Positions 26,206 through 36,060 are shown, counted from the stretch's first letter. The stretch is 64,000 nt of DNA from an uncultured Lysobacter sp. (GCA_946480055.1 CAMLID010000002.1:58893-122892); one strand, 5' to 3'. Notes: a model not told the origin generated them from the letters alone. Made by a program: numbers and translations.

Positions 26206-28206
26206 ATGAACGCCAACGACCACCCCGGCCAGGGCGACGCCCGACCCGCCATCGCCGCAAATCCAAGCGCTGCGCAGCGCGCGGCGGTCGCGCTGCGACG
26301 GCATCCCTGGCGCAGCGCCGTCGCGCTGATCCTGCTGGCCATCGCGATCTTGGTGGCGCTGTGGGATTGGAACTGGCTGCGCGGCCCGATCGAGCGTCAG
26401 GTGCAGGCTCGCACCGGCCGCGACTTCGACATCGGCGGCGATCTTGACGTCGACCTGGGCTGGACGCCGACCATCCGCGCCGACGCGCTGCGCTTCGGCA
26501 ATGCCGCGTGGTCGCAACGACCGACCATGGCGGCCGCCGACCGTCTGCAGTTCAAAGTCGAACTGTTGCCGCTGCTGCGCGGCGAAGTGCGTATCCCCGA
26601 ACTGCGCCTGAGCCGCCCGCGCCTGTATCTGGAAAACGATGCCAAGCAGGGCGGCAACTGGGTGTTCGGCGAATCCGGCGGCGATGCCCTGCAATTGCGC
26701 CGGATCTGGATCGACCGCGGCGAGTTGAGCTTCCTCGACCCGGCCAGCCGCAGCGACATGCGCTTCGAGATCGCCAGCCAGGCGGCGCGCGCGGGCGACG
26801 ACGCCGCGCCGATCGCCGCGCGCGGCGGCGGACGCTGGAAAGGCAACCGCTTCGCACTGCAGGGGCGTGCCGAATCGCCGTTGGAACTGCGCGATCGCGA
26901 ACGCCCGTACCGGCTCGATGTGCGCGCCAGCGCCGGCGCGACCCGCGCGCATGCGCGCGGCACCTTGCTCGATCCGCTGCGGCTGCGCGACTTCGACCTG
27001 CGCCTGGCCTTGTCGGGTCAGGACATGGCCGACCTGTATCCGCTGATCGGCGTGGCCACCCCGCCGACCCCGCCCTACGCGCTCGACGGCCGCCTGCGCC
27101 GCGATATCGCCGGCACGCACACCACCTGGCACTACGACGGCTTCACCGGCAAGGTCGGCGACAGCGATCTGTCCGGCCGCGCCAGCGTCGAGACCGGCGG
27201 CGCCCGCCCCTATCTGCGCGCCGACCTGCGCTCGCGCCGACTCGATTTCGACGACCTGGCCGGCTTCGTCGGCGCCGCGCCGCAAACCGGTGGCGGCGAA
27301 TCCAGCAATGCCGAACTCGCAGCGCAGGCCGCGCGCGAGCGCGCCAGCGCACGCGTGCTGCCCGACACGCCCTACCGCCTGGACAAGCTGCGCGCGATGG
27401 ACGCCGCCGTGCGCTGGAAGGCGCAGCGCATCGACGCCCCCGGTTGGCCGATCGACGACATGGACGCGAACCTGCTGCTCGAAGGCGGAGTCCTGCGGCT
27501 GCAGCCGCTGGATTTCGGCGTCGCCGACGGCCGCATCCGCTCGACCGTGCACATGGACGCACGTCGTCCGACCATCGCGACCCGCGCCGAGATCGACGCG
27601 CGCGGCCTGACCCTGGCCAAGCTGATGCCGACGGTGGAACTGGCGCGCGACGCGATCGGCAAGGTCGGCGGCCGGATCACGCTCGACGGCGAAGGCAATT
27701 CGATCGCCGCCATGCTCGGCAGCAGCGACGGCGACGTCGCGATCGGCATGGGTCCGGGACGGATCAGCAACCTGCTGATGGAATACACCGGCATCGACAT
27801 CGCTGAGATCGTCAAATTCAAGCTCAGCCACGACCGCCAGATCCCGATCCGCTGCGCGTTCGGCGACTTCGAAGTGCGCGACGGCCTGATGCGCAGCCGC
27901 GCGCTCGCGTTCGACACCAGCGACACCATCCTGATCGGCAACGGCAAGATCAATCTGCGCGACGAAACCCTGGACCTGACCGTCCGCGCGCGGCCGAAGG
28001 ACCGAAGCCTGCTGAGCCTGCGCTCGCCGTTGAAGGTCAGCGGCACCTTCAAACATCCCAGCGCCAAGCCCGACTACGCGCGCATGGGCCTGCGCGGCGC
28101 GGTGGCCCTGACGCTGGCCACGATCGCGCCGCCGGCGGCCTTGCTGGCGACGATAGAATTGGGACCCGGCAAGGACGCGGCCTGCGGCGGCCGTTACGCA
28201 CACTGA
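26206..28206 (+). CDS. AsmA-family protein
   Basis: 666 residues. One N-terminal transmembrane helix (about residues 36-56, AVALILLAIAILVALWDWNW) is followed by an AsmA N-domain (IERQVQARTGRDFDIGGDLDVDLGWTPTIRADALRFGN) and a long beta-rich region ending in the AsmA C-terminal repeat (IAEIVKFKLSHDRQIPIRCAFGDFEVRDGLMRSRALAFDTSDTILIGNGKINL). AsmA-like proteins span the periplasm and assist lipid transport to the outer membrane. I chose ATG 26206 because translation from it gives a short basic N-terminus before the membrane helix. Confidence 0.88.
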   Translation: MNANDHPGQGDARPAIAANPSAAQRAAVALRRHPWRSAVALILLAIAILVALWDWNWLRGPIERQVQARTGRDFDIGGDLDVDLGWTPTIRADALRFGNAAWSQRPTMAAADRLQFKVELLPLLRGEVRIPELRLSRPRLYLENDAKQGGNWVFGESGGDALQLRRIWIDRGELSFLDPASRSDMRFEIASQAARAGDDAAPIAARGGGRWKGNRFALQGRAESPLELRDRERPYRLDVRASAGATRAHARGTLLDPLRLRDFDLRLALSGQDMADLYPLIGVATPPTPPYALDGRLRRDIAGTHTTWHYDGFTGKVGDSDLSGRASVETGGARPYLRADLRSRRLDFDDLAGFVGAAPQTGGGESSNAELAAQAARERASARVLPDTPYRLDKLRAMDAAVRWKAQRIDAPGWPIDDMDANLLLEGGVLRLQPLDFGVADGRIRSTVHMDARRPTIATRAEIDARGLTLAKLMPTVELARDAIGKVGGRITLDGEGNSIAAMLGSSDGDVAIGMGPGRISNLLMEYTGIDIAEIVKFKLSHDRQIPIRCAFGDFEVRDGLMRSRALAFDTSDTILIGNGKINLRDETLDLTVRARPKDRSLLSLRSPLKVSGTFKHPSAKPDYARMGLRGAVALTLATIAPPAALLATIELGPGKDAACGGRYAH

Positions 28207-28245
28207 TCAGCGCCGCTCGACGCGGGTCAGCCCTTCGCGGATCGC

Positions 28246-28674
28246 TCAGCTGGCGATGTACCGCTGCAACTGGTCGAGTTCGAGCTGCTGGTCCTCGATC
28301 ACCGCCTTGACCAGGTCGCCGATCGAAACCACGCCCACCACCTGTCCGCCCTGCACCACCGGCAGATGGCGGATGCGGCGGTCGGTGACGATCTGCATGC
28401 AGCGCTCGGCGCTGTCGTCCAGGCCGACGCTGAGCACTTCGACGGTCATGATGTCGCGCACCGGCGTGTCCGCCGATGAACGCCCCTGCAGCACGATCTT
28501 GCGCGCGTAATCGCGCTCGGACAGGATCCCGGCCAATCGCGGGCCTTCCATTACCAATACCGCGCCGATGCGCTTTTCGGCCATCAGCCGGATCGCGTCG
28601 ATGACCGGCGCGTCCGGACCGATCGCGAACACTTCAGACGCTTTCGCTTCGAGCAGTTGCCGCACGGTACGCAT
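28246..28674 (-). CDS. CBS-domain pair protein
   Basis: 142 residues made almost wholly of two CBS motifs (about 8-62 and 72-128): VIDAIRLMAEKRIGAVLVMEGPRLAGILSERDYARK and RCMQIVTDRRIRHLPVVQGGQVVGVVSIGDLVKAVIEDQ. Such stand-alone pairs bind adenosine nucleotides and act as energy-state sensors. It overlaps the end of the GT2 gene by 41 bases on the same strand, so it is translated from the same message as that glycosyltransferase. Confidence 0.93.
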   Translation of the reverse strand: MRTVRQLLEAKASEVFAIGPDAPVIDAIRLMAEKRIGAVLVMEGPRLAGILSERDYARKIVLQGRSSADTPVRDIMTVEVLSVGLDDSAERCMQIVTDRRIRHLPVVQGGQVVGVVSIGDLVKAVIEDQQLELDQLQRYIAS

Positions 28675-29674
28675 GGCCTTCTCCTTCCGCGATCTGGGAC
28701 GGGGGCAGCGAGCCCTGGCCCGAGGATACTCCTGCCGCCGGCCACCAGGTGTCTACGAGGTACAGCGGCCGCTGCTTGGATTCTTCGTACAAGCGCCCCA
28801 GGTATTCGCCGATCAGGCCCAGCGCGATCAGTTGCACGCCGCCCAGGAACAGGATCACCGCCATCATGGTCGGCCAACCGGCGACCGGGTCGCCCCACAG
28901 CAGCGCCTTGGCCACGACCCAGACGCCGAAGCCGAACGCGAACAGCGCGGTCGCCAGACCAAGGTAAGTCGCCAGCCGCAGCGGCGCGGTCGAGAAACTG
29001 GTGATGCCTTCCAGCGCCAGGTTCCACAGCCGCCAGAAATTGAACTTGCTGGCGCCGGCCACGCGCGCCTCGCGGTGATAGGGCAGCGCGACCCGGTTGT
29101 AGCCGACCCAGCCGAACAGGCCCTTCATGAAACGGTGACGTTCGCGCAGCTGGTACAGGCCGGCCAGGGCGCGTTCCGACAGCAGGCGGAAGTCGCCGGT
29201 GTCGGCCGGGATCGGGGTCTTGGACAGCCGCCCGATCACCCGGTAGAAGGCATGCGCGGTGGTGCGCTTGAGCCAGCCCTCGCCCTCGCGCTCGATGCGG
29301 GTGCCGTAGACGTCGTCGTAGCCTTCGCGCCATTTGGCGACGAAAGCCGGGATCAGTTCCGGCGGGTCCTGGCCGTCGGCGTCCAGGATCAGGGCGGCGC
29401 CGCGCTCGACCCGGTCCAGGCCGGCGGTCAGCGCCAACTCCTTGCCGAAGTTGCGCGACAACCGCAGCAGCGCGACCCGCGGATCGGCGGCGGCGATGCC
29501 TTCCAACACCGTCCACGTGCCGTCGCGGCTGCCGTCGTCGACGTAGAGCACGCGGCCCTCGACGCCGTCGGCGGCGATCGCATCCAGCGCCGCGGCGATG
29601 CGCGGTTGCAGCAGCGGCAGGCTGTCGGCCTCGTTGTAGGCGGCGACGACGACGGTGAGCAGATCGCGATTCAT
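28634..29674 (-). CDS. Family 2 glycosyltransferase with C-terminal membrane helices (polyprenyl-phosphate sugar transferase type)
   Basis: 346 residues. The GT2 catalytic domain shows VVVAAYNEADSLPLL, VLYVDDGSRDGT, LDADGQDPPELI and FRLLSERALAGLYQLRERHRFMKGLFGWVGY. Two hydrophobic helices follow (about 225-300). This is the ArnC/GtrB/DPM1 layout, which transfers a sugar from a nucleotide donor to a lipid phosphate on the inner face of the membrane. The C-terminal tail after about 300 is polar. I chose ATG 29674 with GAG upstream; ATG 29686 is a close alternative. It is flanked by mtgA and the CBS gene in one direction. Confidence 0.88.
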   Translation of the reverse strand: MNRDLLTVVVAAYNEADSLPLLQPRIAAALDAIAADGVEGRVLYVDDGSRDGTWTVLEGIAAADPRVALLRLSRNFGKELALTAGLDRVERGAALILDADGQDPPELIPAFVAKWREGYDDVYGTRIEREGEGWLKRTTAHAFYRVIGRLSKTPIPADTGDFRLLSERALAGLYQLRERHRFMKGLFGWVGYNRVALPYHREARVAGASKFNFWRLWNLALEGITSFSTAPLRLATYLGLATALFAFGFGVWVVAKALLWGDPVAGWPTMMAVILFLGGVQLIALGLIGEYLGRLYEESKQRPLYLVDTWWPAAGVSSGQGSLPPSQIAEGEGHAYRAATARSESV

Positions 29675-29732
29675 GCGCTCAATCATAGCCGCCGGGCGTG
29701 GCGGCGGTGTGCGCAGGCTTGGCCGGAATCGC

Positions 29733-29753
29733 GCCGCGGCCCGGCCCCGCGGC
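29733..29753 (-). terminator. Hairpin after mtgA
   Basis: GCCGCGG (29733-29739) and CCGCGGC (29747-29753) form a 7-bp stem with a 7-base loop just after the mtgA stop and before the GT2 gene. No T-run follows, so read-through or attenuation is possible. Confidence 0.35.
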
Positions 29754-29758
29754 CGTGC

Positions 29759-30502
29759 TCAGTCGATCTGCTTGAGGTAGCCGTTGCCGCCGATGTAGCG
29801 CATCTGACGCTGGATCGCGTTGGCGCGGCGCTGCACGTAAGGACCGGGGCGGGCGATGCTGTAGCGCTTGGGGTTGGGCAGTACCGCGGCCATGCGCGCG
29901 GCTTCGGCCGGGCCCAGGCGCGAGGCGTCCTTGCGGTAGTAGGTGCGGGCGGCGGCCTGGGCGCCGTATACGCCGTCGCCGAACTCGGCGATGTTGGCGT
30001 AGACCTCGATGATGCGGTGCTTGGGCCACATCAGCTCGATCAGCAGGGTGTACCAGGCCTCGATGCCCTTGCGCACCCAGCTGCGGCCGCTCCACAGGAA
30101 CAGGTTCTTCGCGGTCTGCTGGCTGATGGTGCTGCCGCCGCGGACCTTGCGGCCGCGCGCGTTGCTCTTGCGTGCCTTCTCGATGGCCTTGAGGTCGAAG
30201 CCGAAGTGCTCGGCGAAGTTCTGGTCCTCCGAGGCGACCAGCGCGACCGGCACGTTGGACGAGATCTCGTCCAGGTCGCGCCAGTCGTAGGCGACGCGGA
30301 AGCCGAAATCGCCGCTGCCCCAGGCCTCGAACTGGCGCACGACCATGAAGGCGCTGAGCGGCGGATCGATGAAGCGCAGCACCGCGACCTGCAGGATCGA
30401 GGCGGCCAGGAACAAGAAGGGCAGCGCCAGCAGCCAGCGCAGCCAACGGCGGCGGCGGCGGGGCGCCGCCGGTGCGGGGACGGACTCGTTCACGACTTGC
30501 AC
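29759..30502 (-). CDS. mtgA: Monofunctional biosynthetic peptidoglycan transglycosylase
   Basis: 247 residues with one N-terminal membrane helix (about 22-43) and a GT51 domain. Catalytic motif 1 is [15 protein letters not shown] (Glu catalytic base), motif 2 [17 protein letters not shown], then [50 protein letters not shown]. It polymerises lipid II into glycan strands outside the cytoplasmic membrane. There is no transpeptidase domain. It is divergent from hslO and leads a mtgA-GT2-CBS transcription unit. Confidence 0.96.
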   Translation of the reverse strand: MQVVNESVPAPAAPRRRRRWLRWLLALPFLFLAASILQVAVLRFIDPPLSAFMVVRQFEAWGSGDFGFRVAYDWRDLDEISSNVPVALVASEDQNFAEHFGFDLKAIEKARKSNARGRKVRGGSTISQQTAKNLFLWSGRSWVRKGIEAWYTLLIELMWPKHRIIEVYANIAEFGDGVYGAQAAARTYYRKDASRLGPAEAARMAAVLPNPKRYSIARPGPYVQRRANAIQRQMRYIGGNGYLKQID

Positions 30503-30557
30503 TGCCTACGCTCCATCCCCATCTTGCCCGGTCTCCCCTTTCACGCGATCGCCCACA

Positions 30558-30575
30558 TTATCCGTGATCGGATAA
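30558..30575. promoter_or_regulatory. 18-bp palindrome in the mtgA/hslO divergent promoter
   Basis: TTATCCG (30558-30564) and CGGATAA (30569-30575) form a perfect 7-bp inverted repeat with a TGAT centre, between the divergent mtgA and hslO genes and 35 bp before the hslO start. It is a plausible operator for both; the regulator is unknown. Confidence 0.45.
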
Positions 30576-30610
30576 GAATGAAGCGCGCACCGCGCCGCAC
30601 GAGTCCCGCA

Positions 30611-31558
30611 ATGAACGATGCCACCCCCGCCCCCACCGATGCCGCCCGCGACGACCGCGACCGCCTGACCCGGTTCCTGATCGAAGGCGCCGGCGTGCGC
30701 GGCGTGCGCGTGCACCTGGACCAGACCTGGCGCCAGATCCGCGAGCGCGCCGAGTATCCGCCCGCGGCGGCCGAGCTGCTGGGCGAGGCCGCGGCCGCGG
30801 CGGCGCTGTTCACCGGCCATGCCAAGGTCGAGGGCCGGCTGTCCGTGCAACTGCGCGGCGACGGCGCCCTGCGCACCCTGTTCGCCGAATGCACCGCGGC
30901 CGGCACCCTGCGCGGCATCGCCCAACTGGCCGAGGAAGGCGGCGAGGTCTCGCGCGATCTGCGCCAGCTCGGCCCGGACGCGGTCCTGGCGATCACCATC
31001 GAGAACCCGCCGGTCGGCAGCCGCGCCGGCGACGGCCGCGACCCGGCCCGCTACCAGGGCCTGGTGGCGCTGGACTCGGATTCGCTCAGCGGCGCCTTCG
31101 AGGACTATTTCCGCCAGTCCGAACAGCTGCCGACCCGGCTGCTGCTGGTCGCCGACGAGCGCCAGGCCGCCGGCCTGATGCTGCAGAAGCTGCCCGGCGA
31201 CGGCGGCGACGAGGACGGCTGGGCCCGGGTCGGGGCCCTGTTCGACACCCTCCGGCCCGGCGAACTGCTGGATTGGGATACCGCCACCCTGCTGACCCGC
31301 CTGTTCCACGAGGACGGGATCCAGCTGCTGGGCGGCAAGGCGCTGAGCTTCGCCTGCTCCTGTTCGCGCGAACGGGTCGAGGCCATGCTGGTCTCGCTGG
31401 GCCAGCAGGAGGCCGAGGCGGCAGCCGCCGCGGCCGATGGCGAGGCCCATATCCGTTGCGAGTTCTGTGGCCAGAGCTATCGTTTCGGAGCCGAGCAGAT
31501 CGGCCGCCTGTTCGCGGTCGCGGCCGCCGAGATGGCGGGCCCGGACCGCCTCCAATAA
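30611..31558 (+). CDS. hslO: Hsp33 redox-regulated chaperone
   Basis: 315 residues. The C-terminal zinc redox switch has CxC (FACSCSRERVEAML) and CxxC (CEFCGQSYRF). The N-terminal holdase domain shows LDQTWRQIRERAEYPPAAAELLGEAAAAAALFTGHAKVEGRLSVQ and GTLRGIAQ. Under oxidative unfolding the cysteines form disulfides and release zinc, activating holdase activity in the cytoplasm. I chose ATG 30611 for its match with the family N-terminus. An upstream in-frame extension exists but lies in promoter DNA. Confidence 0.95.
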   Translation: MNDATPAPTDAARDDRDRLTRFLIEGAGVRGVRVHLDQTWRQIRERAEYPPAAAELLGEAAAAAALFTGHAKVEGRLSVQLRGDGALRTLFAECTAAGTLRGIAQLAEEGGEVSRDLRQLGPDAVLAITIENPPVGSRAGDGRDPARYQGLVALDSDSLSGAFEDYFRQSEQLPTRLLLVADERQAAGLMLQKLPGDGGDEDGWARVGALFDTLRPGELLDWDTATLLTRLFHEDGIQLLGGKALSFACSCSRERVEAMLVSLGQQEAEAAAAAADGEAHIRCEFCGQSYRFGAEQIGRLFAVAAAEMAGPDRLQ

Positions 31559-31581
31559 GGCCTTCACACCGTCGTCTCGGT

Positions 31582-31610
31582 TTGTTAAATAAACATAAAC
31601 CGTCTATAGT
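31582..31610 (+). promoter_or_regulatory. Near-consensus sigma-70 promoter of the outer-membrane protein gene
   Basis: TTGTTA (31582-31587) and TATAGT (31605-31610) with an ideal 17-bp spacer, in an AT-rich patch 54 bp before the ATG at 31665. Confidence 0.75.
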
Positions 31611-31664
31611 CTTCATCCAGGTTCTAGGGGAACTTGACCGGCCCAAGCCGGTCGTATCGTCACC

Positions 31665-32519
31665 ATGCTCACGCGCTCGCTACGCCTGTCGTTTGCCCTG
31701 ATGCTCGCCTTCGGCGCGGCGTCCGGCGCGCATGCGCAGTCGTCCAAGCGCGGCGACACGACGTATCTGCCGGTGTGGAATCAGTCCAACGGCAAGGTCG
31801 AATACCTGCTGCAACTCGAACCCACCAACGCCCCGGTCGCCGGCGCGCGTTGGCGCGTCGGCAGCAATTCGCTCGATGCCGCATTCGGCCTCGATGCGGG
31901 CGACACCCTGGGCCTGGTCTGCGATCGCAAGACCGGTCTGGCAGGCGCGATCGGCAACCTCGCCAATCACTGCATGCTCGCCGCGCTCGATGAAGACGAC
32001 AGCGGCGGTGCGCGTCAGGTGTCCGCGGGCGCGGCATTGAGTCGCCCCGGCGGCAAGATCGGACTCACGGTCGGCACCGGCAAGGACAACCTGCCCGCCT
32101 GGCTGAGCCCGAACGGCCGCAACAGCAAACTCGACCAGCACACCCTGACCGTCTACGGCCAGAAGAACATCGGCCGCGAGGCCACGGTGTCGATCGGCGG
32201 CACCTGGGCGCGTGCGCGCCTGATTCCCGCCGGCGAAATGCCGACCATCGCCGACCGCTGGAACAGCAAGAGCCTCACCATCGGCGCCGGCTACGGCAAC
32301 TTCGGTGCCAACATCGTCGGCCGCGTGGTCGACACCCCCGGCCAGCCGGGTCAGTGGGAAGGCCTGGGCGTCGGCCTGACCTGGCGCACCCCGTGGAGCG
32401 GACAGCTCTCGGTCGGCGCCGAGAACGTGATCACCCGCGGCAAGAACCCGTTCGCGCCGGGCAACAGCGACAAGGACGAAGGCACCGTGCCTTACGTCCG
32501 CTACGAGCAGGACCTCTAA
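31665..32519 (+). CDS. Outer-membrane beta-barrel-like hypothetical protein (possibly the XOO1806 family)
   Basis: 284 residues with a signal peptide (1-24, GAHA-QS). The mature part has alternating polar and nonpolar residues typical of beta strands (KIGLTVGTGKD, HTLTVYGQKNIGREATVSIGGTWARARL, LTIGAGYGNFGANIVGRVV, GVGLTWRTPWSGQLSVGAENVI). Two cysteines (CDRK and NHCML) could form a disulfide. The protein looks like a small outer-membrane barrel restricted to xanthomonads; the XOO1806 name is a recollection. The gene has a strong promoter, suggesting abundant expression. Confidence 0.65.
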   Translation: MLTRSLRLSFALMLAFGAASGAHAQSSKRGDTTYLPVWNQSNGKVEYLLQLEPTNAPVAGARWRVGSNSLDAAFGLDAGDTLGLVCDRKTGLAGAIGNLANHCMLAALDEDDSGGARQVSAGAALSRPGGKIGLTVGTGKDNLPAWLSPNGRNSKLDQHTLTVYGQKNIGREATVSIGGTWARARLIPAGEMPTIADRWNSKSLTIGAGYGNFGANIVGRVVDTPGQPGQWEGLGVGLTWRTPWSGQLSVGAENVITRGKNPFAPGNSDKDEGTVPYVRYEQDL

Positions 32520-32822
32520 GCAGGCTCCTCGCCGGCACCGCGATCGCGGTGCCTCTCCGTTCCGTTTCGCAGCTTCCGGCACCTTGGCGCCGCGTCGAGC
32601 GTGCCTCGCCAGTAACGATCGGCATGCGCACTCGTGTAGCCGATCCAGCCTGGTGCACACCGCGATACCCTCGGCCCACACGAACGGGCCTTGCTGAGTC
32701 TGCCGTTTCGCCCTCCTGAAAACCGGCCCCGGGTTCCATCGCCGGTGCGCCAGTCCGGTTCCGCGTCTCATTTCTCGTACAGCCCGACGCCCGCGCGGCG
32801 CAATTTCGCAGCGCCCCAGCCA

Positions 32823-32860
32823 TTTTGACCACGGTCAAAACTTCAGTACCTGTGCGTACT
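32823..32860. promoter_or_regulatory. Palindromic operator-like pair
   Basis: TTTTGACC-AC-GGTCAAAA (32823-32840) is a perfect 18-bp palindrome, followed by AGTAC-N6-GTACT (32845-32860). They lie about 205-245 bp before the first receptor gene. The first resembles operator half-sites of several repressor families but no regulator gene is adjacent. Confidence 0.5.
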
Positions 32861-32939
32861 TAGGTGACTGAATGCGGCATTGAGCCACCCATTGGCAACG
32901 CCAGCTGAATGAAGTGAAGAATTTGTCAAAACCCGACAT

Positions 32940-32956
32940 TTAACGACACTTTAATT
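32940..32956 (+). promoter_or_regulatory. Shared TonB-receptor promoter motif, copy 1
   Basis: TTAACGACACTTTAATT matches TTAACAACACTTTAATT at 36044-36060 in 16 of 17 positions, at nearly the same distance (110 versus 108 bp) from the receptor start. Confidence 0.65.
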
Positions 32957-33065
32957 TTTACCACCTGATCGGTACGATCCAGCGCACCTTGCTGGAATTG
33001 GCGTCTTGCTTGACTCCGCCGGCTTGGTCCCATGGGTACCACCATTCCGATTTCTGGAGAGAGAG

Positions 33066-35945
33066 ATGACCTTTAAGACCACCCAGCTCCGCGACGCGAT
33101 TACCTTCGCGCTCGCCGTGGGCGCCACTGCCGCCGCCGGCACGGGTGTGGCCTTTGCGCAAGAAGAGAGCAAAGATCCCACCACCCTCGATCGCATCGAA
33201 GTAACCGGTTCGCGCATCAAGCGCGCCGACATCGAAACCTCGCAGCCGATCTTCTCGCTCAGCCGCGAAGACATCAGCGCCCAGGGCCTGACTTCGGTCG
33301 GCGACGTGATCCAGAACATCACGTCCAACGGCTCAACGCTGAACAGCACGTTCAACAACGGCGGTAACGGCGAAACCCGCGTCAACCTGCGCAACATCGG
33401 CTCGAACCGCACCCTGGTGCTGGTCAACGGCCGTCGTTGGGTCGGTGGCACCGGTCTCGGTGGCGCGGTCGACCTCAACACCATCCCGACCGCAGCCGTC
33501 GAGCGCATCGAAGTCCTGAAGGACGGCGCCTCGACCATCTACGGTTCCGACGCCATCGCCGGCGTCGTCAACGTCATCCTGCGCTCGAACTTCGAAGGCG
33601 CCGAAGCCAACGCCTACATCGGCTCGTTCGACAAGGGCGACGGCAACCGCCAGGCCTACGACTTCACCATCGGCACCTCGTCGGACCGCTGGAGCGCGAT
33701 GCTCGGCGTGGGCTACGTCAAGGAAGAGCCGGTCATGGCCGGCGACCGCAAGATCTCGGCAGTGCCGAACTTCGGCACCACCGCGGGCTTCGGCAACAGC
33801 AGCACCACGCCGCAGGGCCGCATGCAGCTGCGCGGCACCACGCGCTTCTTCGTGCCCACCCCGACCGCGGGCAGCCCGGCCGGCACCAAGACCTATGACG
33901 GCACCACCGACGCTTACAACTTCGCGCCGGACAACTACCTGCTGACCCCGCAGGAGCGCAAGTCGCTGTTCGCTTCGGGCACGCTGGACATCACCGACAA
34001 CGTCCGCTTCAAGGTCACCACGACCTACAACGAGCGCGTGTCGGAGCAGCTGCTCGCCGCCGGTCCGATCAACCTCGGCACCTCGGCTCCGGGCACCAAC
34101 GGCTCGAACATCTTCATCTCGTCGCAGAGCATCTACAACCCGTACGGCGCGGATGTCACGAGCATCCAGTACCGTCCGGTCGAGACCGGTGGCCGTAGCT
34201 TCAACCAGGAAGTCAGCACCTACGCCTTCAACGGCGGCCTGGAAGGCAACTTCAACCTCGGTGAGCGCACCTTCGATTGGGAAGCCGGCTACTTCTACGG
34301 CGAGAACAAGCGCTACGACACGACCTACGGTCTGTACAACATCAGCGCGCTTCGCAATGCGCTGGGGGCTTCGTTCCGTGACGCCCAGGGCGTCGCTCGC
34401 TGCGGCACGCCGACCGCCGTCATCGCCGGCTGCGTCCCGCTGAACCTGCTCAGCGGCGGCGGCGGCATCACCCCGGAAATGGCTGCTTACTCGAGCTTCG
34501 TTGCGCACGATTCGCGCGGCTACAAGCAGAAGACCTACTACGCCAACATCGGCGGCGACATCGTCGACCTGCCGGGCGGCCCGCTGGCCTTCTCGTTCGG
34601 TATGGAACACCGCACCGAAAGCGGCTTCGACCAGCCCGACGCGATCGTCAACACCGGCGACACCACCGGTAATGCCCGTAAGTCGACCGCCGGCGGCTAC
34701 TCGCTGGACGAGGCCTACCTCGAACTGGCCGTGCCGGTCCTGGCCGACGTTCCGTTCGCCAAGCTGCTCGACTTCTCGATCGCTACCCGCTACTCGGACT
34801 ACAGCAACTTCGGCGACACGCTGAACAGCAAGTTCGGTTTCCGCTGGAAGCCGATCGACGACCTGATGGTTCGCGGTAACTGGTCGGAGGGCTTCCGCGC
34901 TCCGTCGATCGCCGAGCTGTTCACCGGTCAGTCCGACACCTTCCAGACCATGGCCGATCCGTGCCGCGGTTTCCTGGGTGCGGTGGCCAACACCGATCGT
35001 CCGGCCTCGTGCGCCGCGGCTGGCATCCCGGCTTATGTCCAGCCGAACAACCAGATCCGCACCACCACCGGCGGCAACCCGGACCTGGGTCCGGAGAAGT
35101 CCACCTCCAAGACCCTGGGCTTCGTGTACAGCCCGAGCTGGGCCGAAGGCCTCGACATCTCGCTGGACTGGTGGGAAATCGAGATCAAGGAAGCCCTCGT
35201 CACCCTCACCGCGCAGACCATCGCCGACAATTGCTACCGCAACGGCGACGCCGGCGCTTGCTCGCTGATCACCCGTGCTTCGGACGGCCAGATCTCCGGC
35301 CTGAACGCCACGCCGAACAACGTCGGCACGCTGTTCAACGAGGGCTACGACCTGACCGTCGGCTACAGGCTCCCGGAAACCGCGTGGGGTAAGTTCCGCG
35401 TCGTGTGGGATACCACCTACCTGGCCAAGTCGACCAGCGACAGCAACGCCGACGGCTCGATCTCGGACGACCCGGTCACGGGCGACGGCGGCAATCTGGT
35501 TGGCGAGTATCAGGGCGGCTCGGCGCGTAGCAACAACTGGCGCATCCGTTCCAACATCTCGCTGAACTGGGAGAAGGGCGACTTCGGTGCGACCTGGTTC
35601 GTGCGCTACTACTCCGCTCAGGAAGAACAGTGCCAGGGCACCCTGCTCGCCCAGCGCTTCAACGTCTGCTCGGATCCGAACCGCATCACCAACCTCGACG
35701 GCAACGACGCGAACCTGACTCCGGACGGCCCGCAGCTGCGTCCGCAGAACAAGATCCCGTCGACGGTCTACAACGACGCGAGCGTCTACTTCAACGCGCC
35801 GTGGAATGCCCGCATCACCGTTGGCGTGAACAACCTCTTCGACAAGGATCCGCCGCGCGCCTCGTCGACCTTCGCCAACAGCTTCGACCCGCAGTACGAA
35901 ATCCCGGGCCGCTTCATCTACTTCCGCTACTCGCAGAAGTTCTGA
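33066..35945 (+). CDS. TonB-dependent receptor (paralogue 1)
   Basis: 959 residues. Signal peptide about 1-31 (ends AFAQ). The plug domain begins [30 protein letters not shown] and includes [13 protein letters not shown] and [28 protein letters not shown]. The C-terminal barrel ends in [12 protein letters not shown] with a terminal Phe, as needed for BAM insertion. No N-terminal STN domain is present, so it is not a sigma/anti-sigma transducer. Receptors of this long type import oligosaccharides or peptides across the outer membrane. It is a close paralogue of the next gene; frequent GCT and GGT codons hint at strong expression. GGAGAGAGAG precedes the ATG. Confidence 0.95.
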   Translation: MTFKTTQLRDAITFALAVGATAAAGTGVAFAQEESKDPTTLDRIEVTGSRIKRADIETSQPIFSLSREDISAQGLTSVGDVIQNITSNGSTLNSTFNNGGNGETRVNLRNIGSNRTLVLVNGRRWVGGTGLGGAVDLNTIPTAAVERIEVLKDGASTIYGSDAIAGVVNVILRSNFEGAEANAYIGSFDKGDGNRQAYDFTIGTSSDRWSAMLGVGYVKEEPVMAGDRKISAVPNFGTTAGFGNSSTTPQGRMQLRGTTRFFVPTPTAGSPAGTKTYDGTTDAYNFAPDNYLLTPQERKSLFASGTLDITDNVRFKVTTTYNERVSEQLLAAGPINLGTSAPGTNGSNIFISSQSIYNPYGADVTSIQYRPVETGGRSFNQEVSTYAFNGGLEGNFNLGERTFDWEAGYFYGENKRYDTTYGLYNISALRNALGASFRDAQGVARCGTPTAVIAGCVPLNLLSGGGGITPEMAAYSSFVAHDSRGYKQKTYYANIGGDIVDLPGGPLAFSFGMEHRTESGFDQPDAIVNTGDTTGNARKSTAGGYSLDEAYLELAVPVLADVPFAKLLDFSIATRYSDYSNFGDTLNSKFGFRWKPIDDLMVRGNWSEGFRAPSIAELFTGQSDTFQTMADPCRGFLGAVANTDRPASCAAAGIPAYVQPNNQIRTTTGGNPDLGPEKSTSKTLGFVYSPSWAEGLDISLDWWEIEIKEALVTLTAQTIADNCYRNGDAGACSLITRASDGQISGLNATPNNVGTLFNEGYDLTVGYRLPETAWGKFRVVWDTTYLAKSTSDSNADGSISDDPVTGDGGNLVGEYQGGSARSNNWRIRSNISLNWEKGDFGATWFVRYYSAQEEQCQGTLLAQRFNVCSDPNRITNLDGNDANLTPDGPQLRPQNKIPSTVYNDASVYFNAPWNARITVGVNNLFDKDPPRASSTFANSFDPQYEIPGRFIYFRYSQKF

Positions 35946-35971
35946 TAGACCCGGTACCAATGCTGCAAACC

Positions 35972-36002
35972 GCTACGGCCCCATACGGGGCCGTAGCTTT
36001 TT
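35972..36002 (+). terminator. Rho-independent terminator after receptor 1
   Basis: GCTACGGCCCC (35972-35982), loop ATAC, GGGGCCGTAGC (35987-35997), then TTTTT (35998-36002). An 11-bp perfect stem with a T-run. Confidence 0.93.
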
Positions 36003-36043
36003 GGGGGCAATCTCACCAACTCTTGCGACCAGGTCCCAGTCAG

Positions 36044-36060
36044 TTAACAACACTTTAATT
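36044..36060 (+). promoter_or_regulatory. Shared TonB-receptor promoter motif, copy 2
   Basis: TTAACAACACTTTAATT, 108 bp before the second receptor start; see the first copy at 32940-32956. The terminator just upstream shows that the second receptor has its own promoter. Confidence 0.65.

Larger units (their letters stand above)
32520..33065 (+). other. 546-bp intergenic region upstream of the TonB receptor pair
   Basis: No gene is visible. The right part holds an 18-bp palindrome (32823-32840), an AGTAC/GTACT inverted repeat (32845-32860), and the AT-rich motif shared with the second receptor (32940-32956). GGAGAGAGAG just before 33066 is the ribosome-binding site. From 32520 to about 32820 I see nothing definite. 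Confidence 0.6.

Noticed and set aside
28568..31558. A 996-codon plus-strand frame before Hsp33
   Set aside because: The upstream ~680 codons run antisense to the CBS, GT2 and MtgA genes. Hsp33 starts at 30611.
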